Below are positions 1-9,691 of a stretch of DNA of 64,000 nt, piece after piece. Both the position numbers and the translations under genes were made by a program. Source of the stretch: Flavobacteriaceae bacterium (lineage in GTDB: Bacteria; Bacteroidota; Bacteroidia; Flavobacteriales; Flavobacteriaceae); contig NVXD01000006.1 in the NCBI GenBank assembly GCA_002746415.1, forward strand, positions 62,001-126,000. The letters run 5' to 3'. Below the pieces are notes generated by a model that saw only the letters and a list, made by a program, of their open reading frames with translations, was not told where the DNA came from and did not search any database. Each line of letters opens with the position of its first letter. The first letter of the stretch is position 1.

Positions 1-445
1 TTTCATTAAACCTATTACCATCTGTAAACAAAAGAGTGTGTCCTCCAATCCTTAATTTTTTTAAAACCTCTTTGCTTGTAGCTCCATCATAGACTACTTC
101 TAAAAGAGTATGTTTAAGTGCCTCCCAATTCCCTTCTGTTACTTTATGTTTTTGAACAGCTCCCAGATCAGTTCCAAAAGTTTGAAATTTTACCTTTACA
201 TTTCGGTTTTTCTTGAAATAGGCATCTAAAAACTGTAGCTCTTTGTACAACAGTCTATTGTTCATAGACAATGAATTGTCCCATAGAATAGTTATTGCTT
301 GTGGTGGTTGGCGTAAGTTGATTTTTGAAGTTACAATAGCTTCATTTTTAGTTTTAGTAGCAGCCTTATTTTCTGATAAATTGACTTGTGAAATAAGAGA
401 TTGGGCAATAAATAATAAACAGAATAAGATGGCATACTTCTTCAT
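1..445 (-). CDS. Exported VWA-like protein, N-terminal part (runs off window)
   Basis: The reading frame starts at an ATG at 445 and continues open to the window edge, giving 148 codons of the N-terminus. Residues 1-20 form a Sec signal peptide ending in a run like SLISQ. After a short linker there is a hydrophobic strand followed by WDNSLSMNNR, which fits the DxSxS metal-binding (MIDAS-like) start of a von Willebrand A fold, and later LLFTDGNRF, which fits the second MIDAS strand. I recall similar N-termini in flavobacterial outer-membrane proteins that carry a carboxypeptidase-regulatory domain and a TonB plug after the VWA part, but the rest lies outside the window, so this is only a suggestion. 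The gene reads away from the neighbouring glycosyltransferase on the same strand, 63 bases downstream of which it does not overlap. Confidence 0.7.
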   Translation of the reverse strand, partial: MKKYAILFCLLFIAQSLISQVNLSENKAATKTKNEAIVTSKINLRQPPQAITILWDNSLSMNNRLLYKELQFLDAYFKKNRNVKVKFQTFGTDLGAVQKHKVTEGNWEALKHTLLEVVYDGATSKEVLKKLRIGGHTLLFTDGNRFNE

Positions 446-508
446 AGTTTGGTCTTTTGAAACAGTAAGTTACTATATTTCAGTCAGTTTGACTATCCTA
501 TAAATTGA

Positions 509-1744
509 TTATTTATTTTTTTCGGCTATCCATCGAGACATATATGTAGTACTTGCCATAGTATGATGGTTCAATAATGTTCCAATAAAATTTTGCTGTC
601 TATGGTTTTCTAAATTATTTTCCAAGACGTTTATTTTTGCACTAAGAATGGGGTCAAGAATGGTTTTATCATACAGTTTATTGATGATGAAGGCTCCGTT
701 TTCTTGTGCCTGATTCCATTTTTCCTGATTTTGATATAGTTCCACGGCGGCATTTGCAAATTCTTGCGGTTCATCTACTATGGACCCATTCCAAGATAAT
801 TCTTGGTGCATTCCTTCCGCACCAATATTAGTTGTTATGCTTGGCGTGCCACATAGCATGGATTCAACCAATTTTCCTTTTATTCCTGCTCCAAAACGTA
901 GTGGAGCAAGATTTAATCTAGACTTCACCATCATTTTTTTTGCATCCACTACCCTTCCATGAACATAAAAACCTTCTGATGGTTTATGCATTTCCATTAT
1001 ATGTTGAGGCAAATAGGCACCATATATATGCACTTTAGCAGTAGACATTTTTTTCCGAATCAATGGCCATATTTCATTTTTCAACCATAGAAAGGCATCA
1101 ATATTTGGGGCATGCTTTCCATTTCCAATACAAATGAAATCGGTTCTGTTCTCAAACGAAATCCATTCTTTTTTAGTTTGTGCATCGATCTTACTAAGTT
1201 GAAATGGTAAATGCATTAAAATATGTGCAGGCATTTTTGTGTGTTGCAATAACAGTTCCATTTCATAACTGGAGATGATTAATGAACAGTCGGACCTATA
1301 AATACTAGCCACTTCCCTTTTGGTCATATCATGTTGCAACCATTTGTCTACTGTAAAAGTTGTTTTGCTTTTAAATGCTTCTTTTCTTGCCGTCCTTAAA
1401 GAATGCAAATCTTCTGTATCTAAGATGCGCACAGCATCTGGAGTGTATTTTGAAACTCTCCAACCAAATTGTTCTTCCGTAATAAAGCGATCAAAAAGTA
1501 CTATTGATGGATTTAGTTTTTGAATAAAATCATCAAAACTGCCATGATTTAATTGTATGCTTTCTTTCTGAAGTCCAAGCGAAGACAGGTCCAACGTATG
1601 TTCACTTTCTTGAGCTGTACTAGCAAAAGTAATTTGGTATTCTTTTGATAAGAAAAAAGTAATTAATTGCAACATTCTACTACCAGCAGCAGTCGCACTG
1701 GGTTCTGGCCAAACAAGACCGATGATGAGCAATTTTTTTGACAT
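509..1744 (-). CDS. Glycosyltransferase, GT4/GT-B fold
   Basis: A 411-residue protein with the two-lobed layout of GT-B glycosyltransferases, which move a sugar from a nucleotide donor to an acceptor in the cytoplasm. The N-terminal strand LIIGLVWPEPSATAAGSRM is typical of the acceptor lobe. Near residue 200 the segment IGNGKHAPNIDAFLWL begins the donor lobe, and residues about 283-305 contain GAGIKGKLVESMLCGTP, the E-containing donor-binding motif of family 4 enzymes. There is no signal peptide or membrane segment. It lies 12 bases after the helicase gene on the same strand, so the two are probably cotranscribed although they share no obvious function. The donor and acceptor cannot be told from the sequence. 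Confidence 0.85.
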   Translation of the reverse strand: MSKKLLIIGLVWPEPSATAAGSRMLQLITFFLSKEYQITFASTAQESEHTLDLSSLGLQKESIQLNHGSFDDFIQKLNPSIVLFDRFITEEQFGWRVSKYTPDAVRILDTEDLHSLRTARKEAFKSKTTFTVDKWLQHDMTKREVASIYRSDCSLIISSYEMELLLQHTKMPAHILMHLPFQLSKIDAQTKKEWISFENRTDFICIGNGKHAPNIDAFLWLKNEIWPLIRKKMSTAKVHIYGAYLPQHIMEMHKPSEGFYVHGRVVDAKKMMVKSRLNLAPLRFGAGIKGKLVESMLCGTPSITTNIGAEGMHQELSWNGSIVDEPQEFANAAVELYQNQEKWNQAQENGAFIINKLYDKTILDPILSAKINVLENNLENHRQQNFIGTLLNHHTMASTTYMSRWIAEKNK

Positions 1745-1756
1745 AATAGAATTAAA

Positions 1757-3307
1757 CTACATTCTGGATGCGAATTTTTTGGAGATATTTGACCTTAATT
1801 TACGCTCATAATCTTCCTCTAACCATTCCTTATAATTCTTGGTGTTGTTCATAATACAATACGAATATTGTCTTACGCGATATATAATTTCCTCTTTTAA
1901 TTGTTTGGCTAATATTCGGGCATCAAAAACATCTTCACTATTTTCCAAACAAATTTGGGCATGTTGCTCTATGCTCCTTTCCAGTACTATCTTGGATTTA
2001 AGGCCTTGTGCAAATACTTTTTTGTATTCTTCCTTAATATTAAAATCTATGGAGGCTGATTTGCTAAACAAAGCTCTCAACTTGTCGGGCATTTCATATA
2101 TGAATTCACGCTCAATATCCTCATCGTTTTTAATATTCTCCAAATAGAAATCCGGGAAGTGAAAAATTTCTTGCCAATCTATCGGTGCATCCCACATCCC
2201 AAAACGGGCAAGGTTATTACCAAGATCTATTACTGTAAAGTCACTTTTATTAGGTAATACCCTAGACCCCCTTCCAATCATCTGAAAATATAAAGTCAAT
2301 GATCTAGTTGCTCTATTAAGAATTATTGTTTTTACGCTGGGCTCATCAAAACCAGTAGTAAGAATACTTACGGATGTTAAAATAGCATCTGAAGTATTGG
2401 AAAACCAATCCAAAATATCTCTACGTTCCGAGGCGCTGTTTTTATTGTCTAGATGCCGAATGTTATATCCAGCTTTTTTAAAGCTTTCATACACATACCT
2501 AGAGGTATTGATTCCATTATTGAAAATTAAGGTCTTTTTACCTTTAGACAATTCTTCATAAGAAGTAACAAGCTTGCCTAGCATGCTGTTATTCCCATAA
2601 AGCTCTTCAGATGATTTTACGGTGTAATCTCCATTAATCCCAAGTTTTAAACCACGAAGACTTACATCATAATTATACGTATTTGCTTTGGCTAAAAAAT
2701 TCTTATTAATCAATGAACTAATAGATTCCCCAACAATTAACTTCTTGTAATTGTCTTTCATGGGAAGCTTAATGTTGGAGCTCAAAGGAGTTGCTGTTAC
2801 GCCTAGAATAATGGATTTTTCAAAATATTTAAACAGCTTTCTAAAGGAGTTGTAATGGGCTTCATCTATAATAACTAGGCCAATATCTTTTATTTCAATT
2901 TTATCGTCTTGTAGCCTATTATTGAGCGTTTCAACCATCGCCACAAAACACATGTACTCATTTTGGTCATCAAATTCCTTTACCTCACTGTTTATTATTT
3001 TATTCTTGACCCCAAACCCATTCAGCATTTTTGAGGTTTGCATGCCCAATTCTATTCTATGCGTGAGTACAACTACCTTTTTTTTCTTTGTACTGATATA
3101 CCTTTTAGCAATTTCAGAGAACACCACGGTTTTTCCACCTCCAGTTGGTAACTGGTATAAGAGATTAATATCATCTTTAGATTCATCCAAACACTTAAAA
3201 ATAGTGTTAAGGTCTTCTAATTGATAGTCATAAAGTTCCTTCTCTTTGTATTCCCTTTGTAATTCCAAATTGATTGCTTGCGTAATTGGTGTATAAAAAT
3301 GAACCAA
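1757..3307 (-). CDS. Superfamily 2 DEAH-box helicase (type III restriction/UvrB-like fold)
   Basis: ATP-dependent nucleic-acid translocase of 516 residues. Motif I is PTGGGKT (54-60), motif II is DEAH (about 148-151), motif III-like GVTATP follows, and motif VI is QMIGRGSR (about 340-350), so both RecA lobes are complete. The C-terminal 130 residues are basic and charged with no recognisable nuclease. The only start that keeps motif I is a TTG at 3307; the nearest in-frame ATG lies well inside the helicase domain, and a stop precedes the TTG. No methyltransferase, nuclease or other defence partner is adjacent: the next gene is a glycosyltransferase 12 bases away. It resembles the stand-alone DEAD/DEAH helicases of the COG1061 type; its substrate is unknown. 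Confidence 0.85.
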   Translation of the reverse strand: MVHFYTPITQAINLELQREYKEKELYDYQLEDLNTIFKCLDESKDDINLLYQLPTGGGKTVVFSEIAKRYISTKKKKVVVLTHRIELGMQTSKMLNGFGVKNKIINSEVKEFDDQNEYMCFVAMVETLNNRLQDDKIEIKDIGLVIIDEAHYNSFRKLFKYFEKSIILGVTATPLSSNIKLPMKDNYKKLIVGESISSLINKNFLAKANTYNYDVSLRGLKLGINGDYTVKSSEELYGNNSMLGKLVTSYEELSKGKKTLIFNNGINTSRYVYESFKKAGYNIRHLDNKNSASERRDILDWFSNTSDAILTSVSILTTGFDEPSVKTIILNRATRSLTLYFQMIGRGSRVLPNKSDFTVIDLGNNLARFGMWDAPIDWQEIFHFPDFYLENIKNDEDIEREFIYEMPDKLRALFSKSASIDFNIKEEYKKVFAQGLKSKIVLERSIEQHAQICLENSEDVFDARILAKQLKEEIIYRVRQYSYCIMNNTKNYKEWLEEDYERKLRSNISKKFASRM

Positions 3308-3392
3308 GCTAAATTAGAAGTTTTTTATCCTTAAAAGAAATATTGTGGGAGAAAAATCCAATCAAATTTGAATTATTTGGAATTAGCACAAA

Positions 3393-3902
3393 TTAATCCA
3401 AGACATCCAATGCTCTAGAAAACCCCTCTAAATGAAGCCATTCCTGTTCTTGAACCTCATTATAAATTTTTAGTATCCTATTTTTAAATTCTGGTAAAAG
3501 ACTATTTATGGAAACATAATGTACCGCTTCCGAAAAAGAATTGAGCATGCTTTTATAAAATGCATCTGGGACGTTTTTTCCTGCTTCAAAGGTTTGGGCA
3601 ATTTCTAGATTATACAACATTACATCTGCTATTAAATGAGGGTCTACCCCAAGTTTAGTAAAGTGTTTGATGTATTTCTGGGCAACAGACCGTCTTGCTT
3701 TTGGTTTTCTTCTTTTTATTGGAAAATATTCGTTAGAAATTCTGGTTTTAGCATCCTGAATCAGCCTGTCTTCTTTAGGATTAAAAACAAAATCATAGTA
3801 CTCTTTTACGACAGGAAAGCGAGCGTACAAGTCCATCAACTGCGTTTCAATCTCTCTCTTTTTTAATTCGGACAAGTATTTTTTTAATGCTCTTTTACTC
3901 AT
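3393..3902 (-). CDS. DUF6155-like cytoplasmic protein
   Basis: A 169-residue basic, mostly helical protein without signal peptide or membrane helix. The N-terminus (MSKRALKKYLSELKKREIE) and the segment VFNPKEDRLIQDAKTRISNE followed by KRRKPKARRSVAQKYIKHF are what I remember of the DUF6155 family, common in flavobacteria and of unknown function. The KRRKPKARR stretch (about residues 63-72) could contact nucleic acid, but this is a guess. It is the first gene of a minus-strand run and is 85 bases upstream of the helicase; the divergent HTCS gene starts 186 bases away. Confidence 0.7.
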   Translation of the reverse strand: MSKRALKKYLSELKKREIETQLMDLYARFPVVKEYYDFVFNPKEDRLIQDAKTRISNEYFPIKRRKPKARRSVAQKYIKHFTKLGVDPHLIADVMLYNLEIAQTFEAGKNVPDAFYKSMLNSFSEAVHYVSINSLLPEFKNRILKIYNEVQEQEWLHLEGFSRALDVLD

Positions 3903-4088
3903 TGCTCTAATTTTCCTGACGGCTTGCTAAGATACATAGTGCTTTATAAGGAGAAGGGCTTTTGTACATAGAAAGTAGCCCTTAAGGATAAATTAACCAG
4001 TTATGTAGTGTTTCACTCCCCTGATACATAAATGTTAAAATGTTAAAAGCAATCATTGTATATTTAAGGCATTATCCAGACCAATTAT

Positions 4089-7000
4089 ATGATATACCGC
4101 ACTTTCCCCCTGTTTTTTTTCCTTACGGTGCATTTTTGGTTTTTATCTGCCCAAGAAAGGCAAATAAAATCATTTCCCAATCCTAATCACGAAATTGGAC
4201 TTCCTTATATACAAAATTATTCCAATAATGAATATGGGGCGGCAACTGACAATTGGGGAACTGTACAAGATAATCAAGGGGTTTTATACTTTGCTAATGG
4301 AAATGGAGTACTCATTTATAACGGAGCAGATTGGGATTTAATACCATTACCAAACTGGGGTAGTGTGCTTGCTTTAGCAATAGACAAAAGGGGAAGGATT
4401 TACGTTGGAGGCGCCAATGAAATGGGATACTTGGAGTCAGATGCTTCAGGTAAATTGAACTATGTTTCCTTATTGCCAAAATTACCACAGGAATACCAAA
4501 AAATAGATAACATACGTAAAATCTATGTAACGGATGAAGGAATCGTTTTTGGCTCGGAAACGTCTATTTATAGATGGAGTGATAACAAATTTAAAGTTTG
4601 GAAACTAGATTTAAGGTCATGGACTTTTTATGAAAAAGGCATCCTATATGTAAAGATGGATGGAAACGGGTTGATGAAATTAAAGAATAACCAATTTGAA
4701 TTGGTTGAGGATGGGGATTTCTTTAAAAATATGAAACTCACTACCATTACATCATATGATGATGAGCAACTATTAATTTCAAGTAAGGATCGTTTATTTT
4801 TATATGATGGCACTAATTTCACACCTTTTGATACGGATATTCCTAGCTTTTTTGCTGAAACCACCATTTATAATATCGCCCATTTGGATGATGGGACTAT
4901 AGCCATAGGAACATTGCATAATGGAATTTTATTTGTAAACAGGGATGGTCACAAACAAATTATGCTTTCTAAGAAAGGGGTATTAACTTCTAAACAAATC
5001 ACCTACTTATTTAAAGACCAATCTGGATTACTTTGGGCGTCTACAATGTCTGGCATAACAAAAATTGAATATCCCTCCCCCTTTACTTTTTTTAACAATA
5101 ACAATAATGCTCCAGATTACGTAGTATGTTTTCAACGCTTTAATAACAAATTATATGTTGCAAGTTCTGAAGGGCTCTTTTTTATCAATACCCAAAACCA
5201 GGATAAAAGGACAATTCTAAACAAGTTCGACACAAATTTTGGAACAATAACGGGCATGATTATTTTTAAGGATAAATTACTTGTGGGTACTGGGGAAGGA
5301 GTTTATGAGATTGATAAAAATGAAACAACAAGGAAAATATATTCTGGGCGCACCCAAACACTGTATGTTTCAAAATTAGATAATAGTCGCGTATTTGTAG
5401 GCTTATACCCTGGAATTACCTCAATTTATAACAACGATGGACATTGGGAAGAGGAAAAGGTCATAGAAGGAATAAGCTTTCGATCTATTAAACTTCAGGA
5501 AGATAAAAATGGTCATTTATGGCTTAGCACAGATAAAAATGAAGTTGGAAGAATTTCCTATACTTCATTGGCAGATGCTAAAATTCTAAAGTCCCCTAAA
5601 TTAAAAGTATTTGGCGCAGAAGATGGGGTTCCCGATAGTAGAGGTTCCGTGTATATCATTGCCGATGATGTATATTTTAAATATGGAGATGGAGTGTATC
5701 TTTTTGATTCTGTGGCACAACGTTTTAATGATGATACAACGCTACTTGAGAAAACAGGCTTACAAAATAAAAATGTAAGAATAAACTTTGTGGACGAGCA
5801 GGAAAATATATGGTTCATAGAGTATGATGAAGAGAATTATAGAAAAGATCAGATTTTAGCCATTAAACAAGATAATGGAGGGTACAGTATTAAGAGGTTT
5901 CATGAAAAGAAAATCATAGATAAAAGACTTTACAGACCTTATCCTGAATTCAGGGACAGTATTGTCTGGTATAGAGCAAAACCAGGTATCATAAGGCATG
6001 ACCTAAGTGAAAAAGCACTTTCTCCAAAGACTTCAAAAGCAATAATTTCTAGTATTTTATGGAAAAATGATTCTTTGATTTTTGGAGGATATGAAACTTC
6101 CGTTGTACACCAACTTTCTTTTAAAAACAATCAACTTCGATTTAAGTATGGAAGCCCTAATTTCTATGATGAGTCACAAAATCAGTTTCAAGTCTATTTA
6201 GAGGGTTTTGATGAAGACTGGTCTACATGGACCTCAGAAACCCAAAAGGATTATACTAATATCCCTGGGGGAGATTATGTTTTTAAAGTACGCTCAAAGG
6301 ATATATTCCATCAAATTGGAGAAGAAGATACCTACAACTTTACCATTTTAGCACCTTGGTATAACACATGGTGGATGTACCTTATTTATGGTTTACTTGC
6401 TGCTGCTATATTCATGGGTATTTCTCAATACCGTTCTAAGGAATTGCTGCGTAAAAATGAAGCTTTGGAAGGCATTATAAAAAGTCGCACAACAGAAATA
6501 CAGCACAAAAATGAACTGTTGAATCATCAAACGGAAAAACTGGTACAGCTCAACGAAGCAAGGACGCAGTTGTATGCCAATATCACTCATGAGTTTAGAA
6601 CACCGCTTACCGTAATTCTTGGCATGGCCGATACTTTAAAAAACAAAGAACAAGAGGAATCTGAAAAGCCGCTTGAAATGATCAAGCGCAATGGAAAAAA
6701 ATTGTTACGCTTGGTCAATGAGATGTTAGATTTAGCAAAACTGGAAAGCGGCAATATGACTTTACAATTGGTCCAGACCGATATCATTCCTTTTGTAAAA
6801 TATTTGAGTGAAAGTTTTCATTCATTGGCCGAAGAAAGAAAAATAAACTTAGTTGTTTACTCCGAAATTGATGCGCTCGAAATGGATTTTGATGCCGACA
6901 AAATGGCTTCCATTATTTCCAATTTATTATCCAACGCTGTAAAATTCACACAAGAACATGGTAAAATAGTGGTACATCTCAATAAAGAAGCTGATACAGA

Positions 7001-8081
7001 AAATGAATATTTCATTATTAAAATACAGGATAATGGTTTAGGGATTTCAGAAGAATATAAGGAGCACCTGTTTGATCGTTTTTATCAGGTAGATAATTCA
7101 TCAACGAAAGAAAAAGAAGGAACGGGAATTGGACTTTCTTTGGTGAAAGAATTTGTTACATTAATGAATGGTACAATTGACGTGGAAAGCACCCTTGGAA
7201 ATGGAAGCACTTTTATTGTTCGGATACCCAAAACCAATACAGCAGTTAAAACAGTTGATGCACAAATAAAGGTACTTACTTCAGTTGACATAAAACAAAG
7301 CGTTTCTACTACTAAACAAGGGTTCATAAATGACACGAAACTTCCATTGGTACTTATTATTGAAGATAATGAAGATGTGGCTTATTATTTAAAAACATGT
7401 CTAAACGGTAAATATCAGGCATTGCATGCTTTGAATGGAGATATGGGTATAAAAATGGCGTTGGAACATATACCAGATATTATTATCAGTGATGTGATGA
7501 TGCCAGGGAAAGATGGTTTTGAAGTTTGTGCAACGCTAAAAACAAATGAGTTGACCGATCACATCCCTATCATAATGCTAACTGCAAAAGCAACGGATAA
7601 GGACAGGGTGATTGGACTCTCCCATGGCGCGGATGCTTATTTAGCAAAACCTTTCGTAAAGGCTGAGTTGTTCACTAGACTAGATCAGTTGGTTTCCTTG
7701 AGACAAAAAATGTTGAGAAAATTTGAAAACAATGGTTTTAGTAAAATTCTTAAAAAGAAAACAACTAGTCCAGAAACAAAATTTCTTCAGAAAGCCATTA
7801 TAATTATTCATGAGCAGATTGATGATTCCAGTTTTGGGGCCACCCAATTGGCATTTAAACTACATTTGAGCGAATCGCAAGTATACCGTAAACTGAAGGC
7901 CATTACAGATAAATCTACCGCGGTATTTGTCCGATCCATTCGTTTGCAAAAGGGCAAAGAACTAATACAGACTACAGACAAGAATATTTCCGAGATTGCT
8001 TATGAAGTAGGCTTTAATGACCCCTCTTGGTTCAGCAAAGCTTTTAAAGAAGAATTTGGTGTTGCACCTAGTGAAACATAA
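4089..8081 (+). CDS. Hybrid two-component system sensor/regulator (HTCS)
   Basis: A 1330-residue one-protein phosphorelay that senses an extracytoplasmic ligand and controls transcription. In order: signal peptide (1-21), a periplasmic two-bladed propeller sensor of repeated Reg_prop-type blades (about 40-680), a Y_Y_Y domain (about 691-740), one membrane helix (about 761-781), a coiled coil, a HisKA domain with the phospho-accepting His in NITHEFRTP (about 834), a HATPase with DNGLGIS (about 981) and GTGIGLSL, a receiver with IISDVMMPG (Asp about 1135) and the AKPF lysine, and a C-terminal AraC DNA-binding domain (about 1235-1330). All catalytic residues appear intact. HTCS proteins usually control polysaccharide utilisation loci, but no susC/susD or glycoside hydrolase gene is nearby; the next gene is a methyltransferase. 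Confidence 0.95.
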   Translation: MIYRTFPLFFFLTVHFWFLSAQERQIKSFPNPNHEIGLPYIQNYSNNEYGAATDNWGTVQDNQGVLYFANGNGVLIYNGADWDLIPLPNWGSVLALAIDKRGRIYVGGANEMGYLESDASGKLNYVSLLPKLPQEYQKIDNIRKIYVTDEGIVFGSETSIYRWSDNKFKVWKLDLRSWTFYEKGILYVKMDGNGLMKLKNNQFELVEDGDFFKNMKLTTITSYDDEQLLISSKDRLFLYDGTNFTPFDTDIPSFFAETTIYNIAHLDDGTIAIGTLHNGILFVNRDGHKQIMLSKKGVLTSKQITYLFKDQSGLLWASTMSGITKIEYPSPFTFFNNNNNAPDYVVCFQRFNNKLYVASSEGLFFINTQNQDKRTILNKFDTNFGTITGMIIFKDKLLVGTGEGVYEIDKNETTRKIYSGRTQTLYVSKLDNSRVFVGLYPGITSIYNNDGHWEEEKVIEGISFRSIKLQEDKNGHLWLSTDKNEVGRISYTSLADAKILKSPKLKVFGAEDGVPDSRGSVYIIADDVYFKYGDGVYLFDSVAQRFNDDTTLLEKTGLQNKNVRINFVDEQENIWFIEYDEENYRKDQILAIKQDNGGYSIKRFHEKKIIDKRLYRPYPEFRDSIVWYRAKPGIIRHDLSEKALSPKTSKAIISSILWKNDSLIFGGYETSVVHQLSFKNNQLRFKYGSPNFYDESQNQFQVYLEGFDEDWSTWTSETQKDYTNIPGGDYVFKVRSKDIFHQIGEEDTYNFTILAPWYNTWWMYLIYGLLAAAIFMGISQYRSKELLRKNEALEGIIKSRTTEIQHKNELLNHQTEKLVQLNEARTQLYANITHEFRTPLTVILGMADTLKNKEQEESEKPLEMIKRNGKKLLRLVNEMLDLAKLESGNMTLQLVQTDIIPFVKYLSESFHSLAEERKINLVVYSEIDALEMDFDADKMASIISNLLSNAVKFTQEHGKIVVHLNKEADTENEYFIIKIQDNGLGISEEYKEHLFDRFYQVDNSSTKEKEGTGIGLSLVKEFVTLMNGTIDVESTLGNGSTFIVRIPKTNTAVKTVDAQIKVLTSVDIKQSVSTTKQGFINDTKLPLVLIIEDNEDVAYYLKTCLNGKYQALHALNGDMGIKMALEHIPDIIISDVMMPGKDGFEVCATLKTNELTDHIPIIMLTAKATDKDRVIGLSHGADAYLAKPFVKAELFTRLDQLVSLRQKMLRKFENNGFSKILKKKTTSPETKFLQKAIIIIHEQIDDSSFGATQLAFKLHLSESQVYRKLKAITDKSTAVFVRSIRLQKGKELIQTTDKNISEIAYEVGFNDPSWFSKAFKEEFGVAPSET

Positions 8082-8332
8082 CAGTTCTATATCAATGTGG
8101 ATTTAAACAATTCAATAAAAGGTAGGATTTAGACCTTGTAGGCCCCATAAATCCAGTAAATATCAAAAACGGCTAATGTGTTCTATACATTACAGACCTA
8201 CTCCATTTATCAATATATACAAGTGATTTATGTTTAATATGCAAAACTACTCCATGCTTTTGCACTAATAGTACATGCTATTTAATTAAAATAAAATCAA
8301 TTTTAACAGTACAAAAATCAACACATAAAATC

Positions 8333-9388
8333 ATGGAATTAAATGAAGGCAAATTAAACGATTTATTAGGTAAAGTGGTTGTAGAAATGGGAGCAGCGGC
8401 TAATGGACCCTTAATTACCATTGGAGACAAACTTGGACTTTATGAGGTGTTGTCTAAATCAGGCCATATGTCATCTAATGAATTGGCTACTAAGACCAAT
8501 ACTGCAGAAAGATATGTTAGGGAGTGGTTGTCTGCCCAAGCAGCTTCAGGATATGTTGAATATGATACAAAGGATCAGAAATTCTTTATGACTCCGGAAC
8601 AATCGGCAGTCTTTGGGGATAGAAAAAGTCCCGTATTTATGACAGGTGCTTTTTATGCCATTTCTTCTTTATACCACGATGAGCCTAAAATTGAAAATGC
8701 CTTTAAAACGGGCGAAGGTGTTTCATGGGGTGATCATAATACTTGTTTATTCTGTGGAACTGAGAAGTTTTTTAGCCCATCGTATGCGGGCAATTTAATT
8801 TCTAGTTGGTTACCAGCTCTGGATGGAGTTGTAGCTAAATTACAAAAAGGAGCTAAAGTAGCTGATATTGGATGTGGGCATGCAGCTTCTACAATAATAA
8901 TGGCAAAAGCATTCCCAAATTCATCTTTCATTGGTTTTGATTTTCATGAAGCGTCCATTGAACAGGCTAAATTAAGAGCAAAAGATGCTGGATTAACAAA
9001 CGTGTCTTTTGCAGTAGCGACAGCGAAGGATTTCCCTGGGAACGATTATGATTTTATTGCCTATTTTGATTGCTTACACGATATGGGAGATCCCGTTGGT
9101 GCCTGCTCTCATACAAAAAACGCTTTAAAACCTGACGGAACTTGCATGATAGTTGAACCATTTTCTAACGATTCCTTGGAAGAAAATTTAAATCCTGTAG
9201 GCAGAGCTTTTTATGCGTTTTCTACGATGCTTTGTATTCCTTGTTCTATAAATCAGGAAGTCGGACTTGCATTGGGTGCACAAGCTGGAGAGAAAAGGCT
9301 TAAAAAAGTAATATCCGAAGGTGGGTTTACAAAATTTAAAAGGGCAATGGAAACTCCATTTAATTTAATATTAGAAGCAAGACCATAA
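8333..9388 (+). CDS. Winged-helix plus class I SAM-dependent methyltransferase
   Basis: A 351-residue two-domain protein. Residues about 15-105 form a winged helix (IGDKLGLYEVLSKSG, then NTAERYVREWLSAQAASGYV) of the kind found at the N-terminus of O-methyltransferases and Rv2258c-like proteins, where it shapes the substrate pocket or dimer rather than binding DNA. The Rossmann domain starts at VADIGCGHAAST (about 176), which is the SAM-binding motif I, followed by GFDFHEASIEQA and later DCLHDMGDP. Several cysteines occur together (NTCLFCGTEKFF, about 138-149). The gene is 251 bases downstream of the HTCS gene with no terminator visible, so regulation by it is possible. The substrate is unknown. 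Confidence 0.85.
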   Translation: MELNEGKLNDLLGKVVVEMGAAANGPLITIGDKLGLYEVLSKSGHMSSNELATKTNTAERYVREWLSAQAASGYVEYDTKDQKFFMTPEQSAVFGDRKSPVFMTGAFYAISSLYHDEPKIENAFKTGEGVSWGDHNTCLFCGTEKFFSPSYAGNLISSWLPALDGVVAKLQKGAKVADIGCGHAASTIIMAKAFPNSSFIGFDFHEASIEQAKLRAKDAGLTNVSFAVATAKDFPGNDYDFIAYFDCLHDMGDPVGACSHTKNALKPDGTCMIVEPFSNDSLEENLNPVGRAFYAFSTMLCIPCSINQEVGLALGAQAGEKRLKKVISEGGFTKFKRAMETPFNLILEARP

Positions 9389-9691
9389 GGGGAAATAATA
9401 TTAAAGCAAACTCTTGTATAAAGTAGAAACGATAACTGTTTTCATTAAGTTTAAAATCAGTATCTTATGATTCTAGGGCCTCTTTAACGAGGATATAGAA
9501 GCTATAGTCAGGGAAAAAGGAATTCCATCAAAAATTATACAGGAGCATTGCAATTGAAAATATAGCTTTTAAAAAGAATATGGAATTAACGGCAATGCAT
9601 AAATACGCTATAATATTGACTAAATTTATAGTATGATTTATTGATGGCGTTTAAATTTTGAAATACATTATAATACTTAAAAAACAGTAAA
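9389..9691. other. 303-base spacer with a short coding-like remnant
   Basis: No full gene is present. On the plus strand a frame open from about 9477 to 9557 encodes EDIEAIVREKGIPSKIIQEH and ends at a TGA; it is preceded by a stop, but an ATG in the neighbouring frame just upstream reads MILGPL before a stop, as if a frameshift had broken a small gene. It may also be chance. The 3' part is AT-rich and probably holds the promoter of the TPR-SCO operon. Confidence 0.3.

Noticed and set aside
1757-3902. A restriction or defence island around the SF2 helicase
   Set aside because: No methyltransferase, nuclease, toxin or integrase lies nearby; the neighbours are a glycosyltransferase and a DUF6155-like gene.
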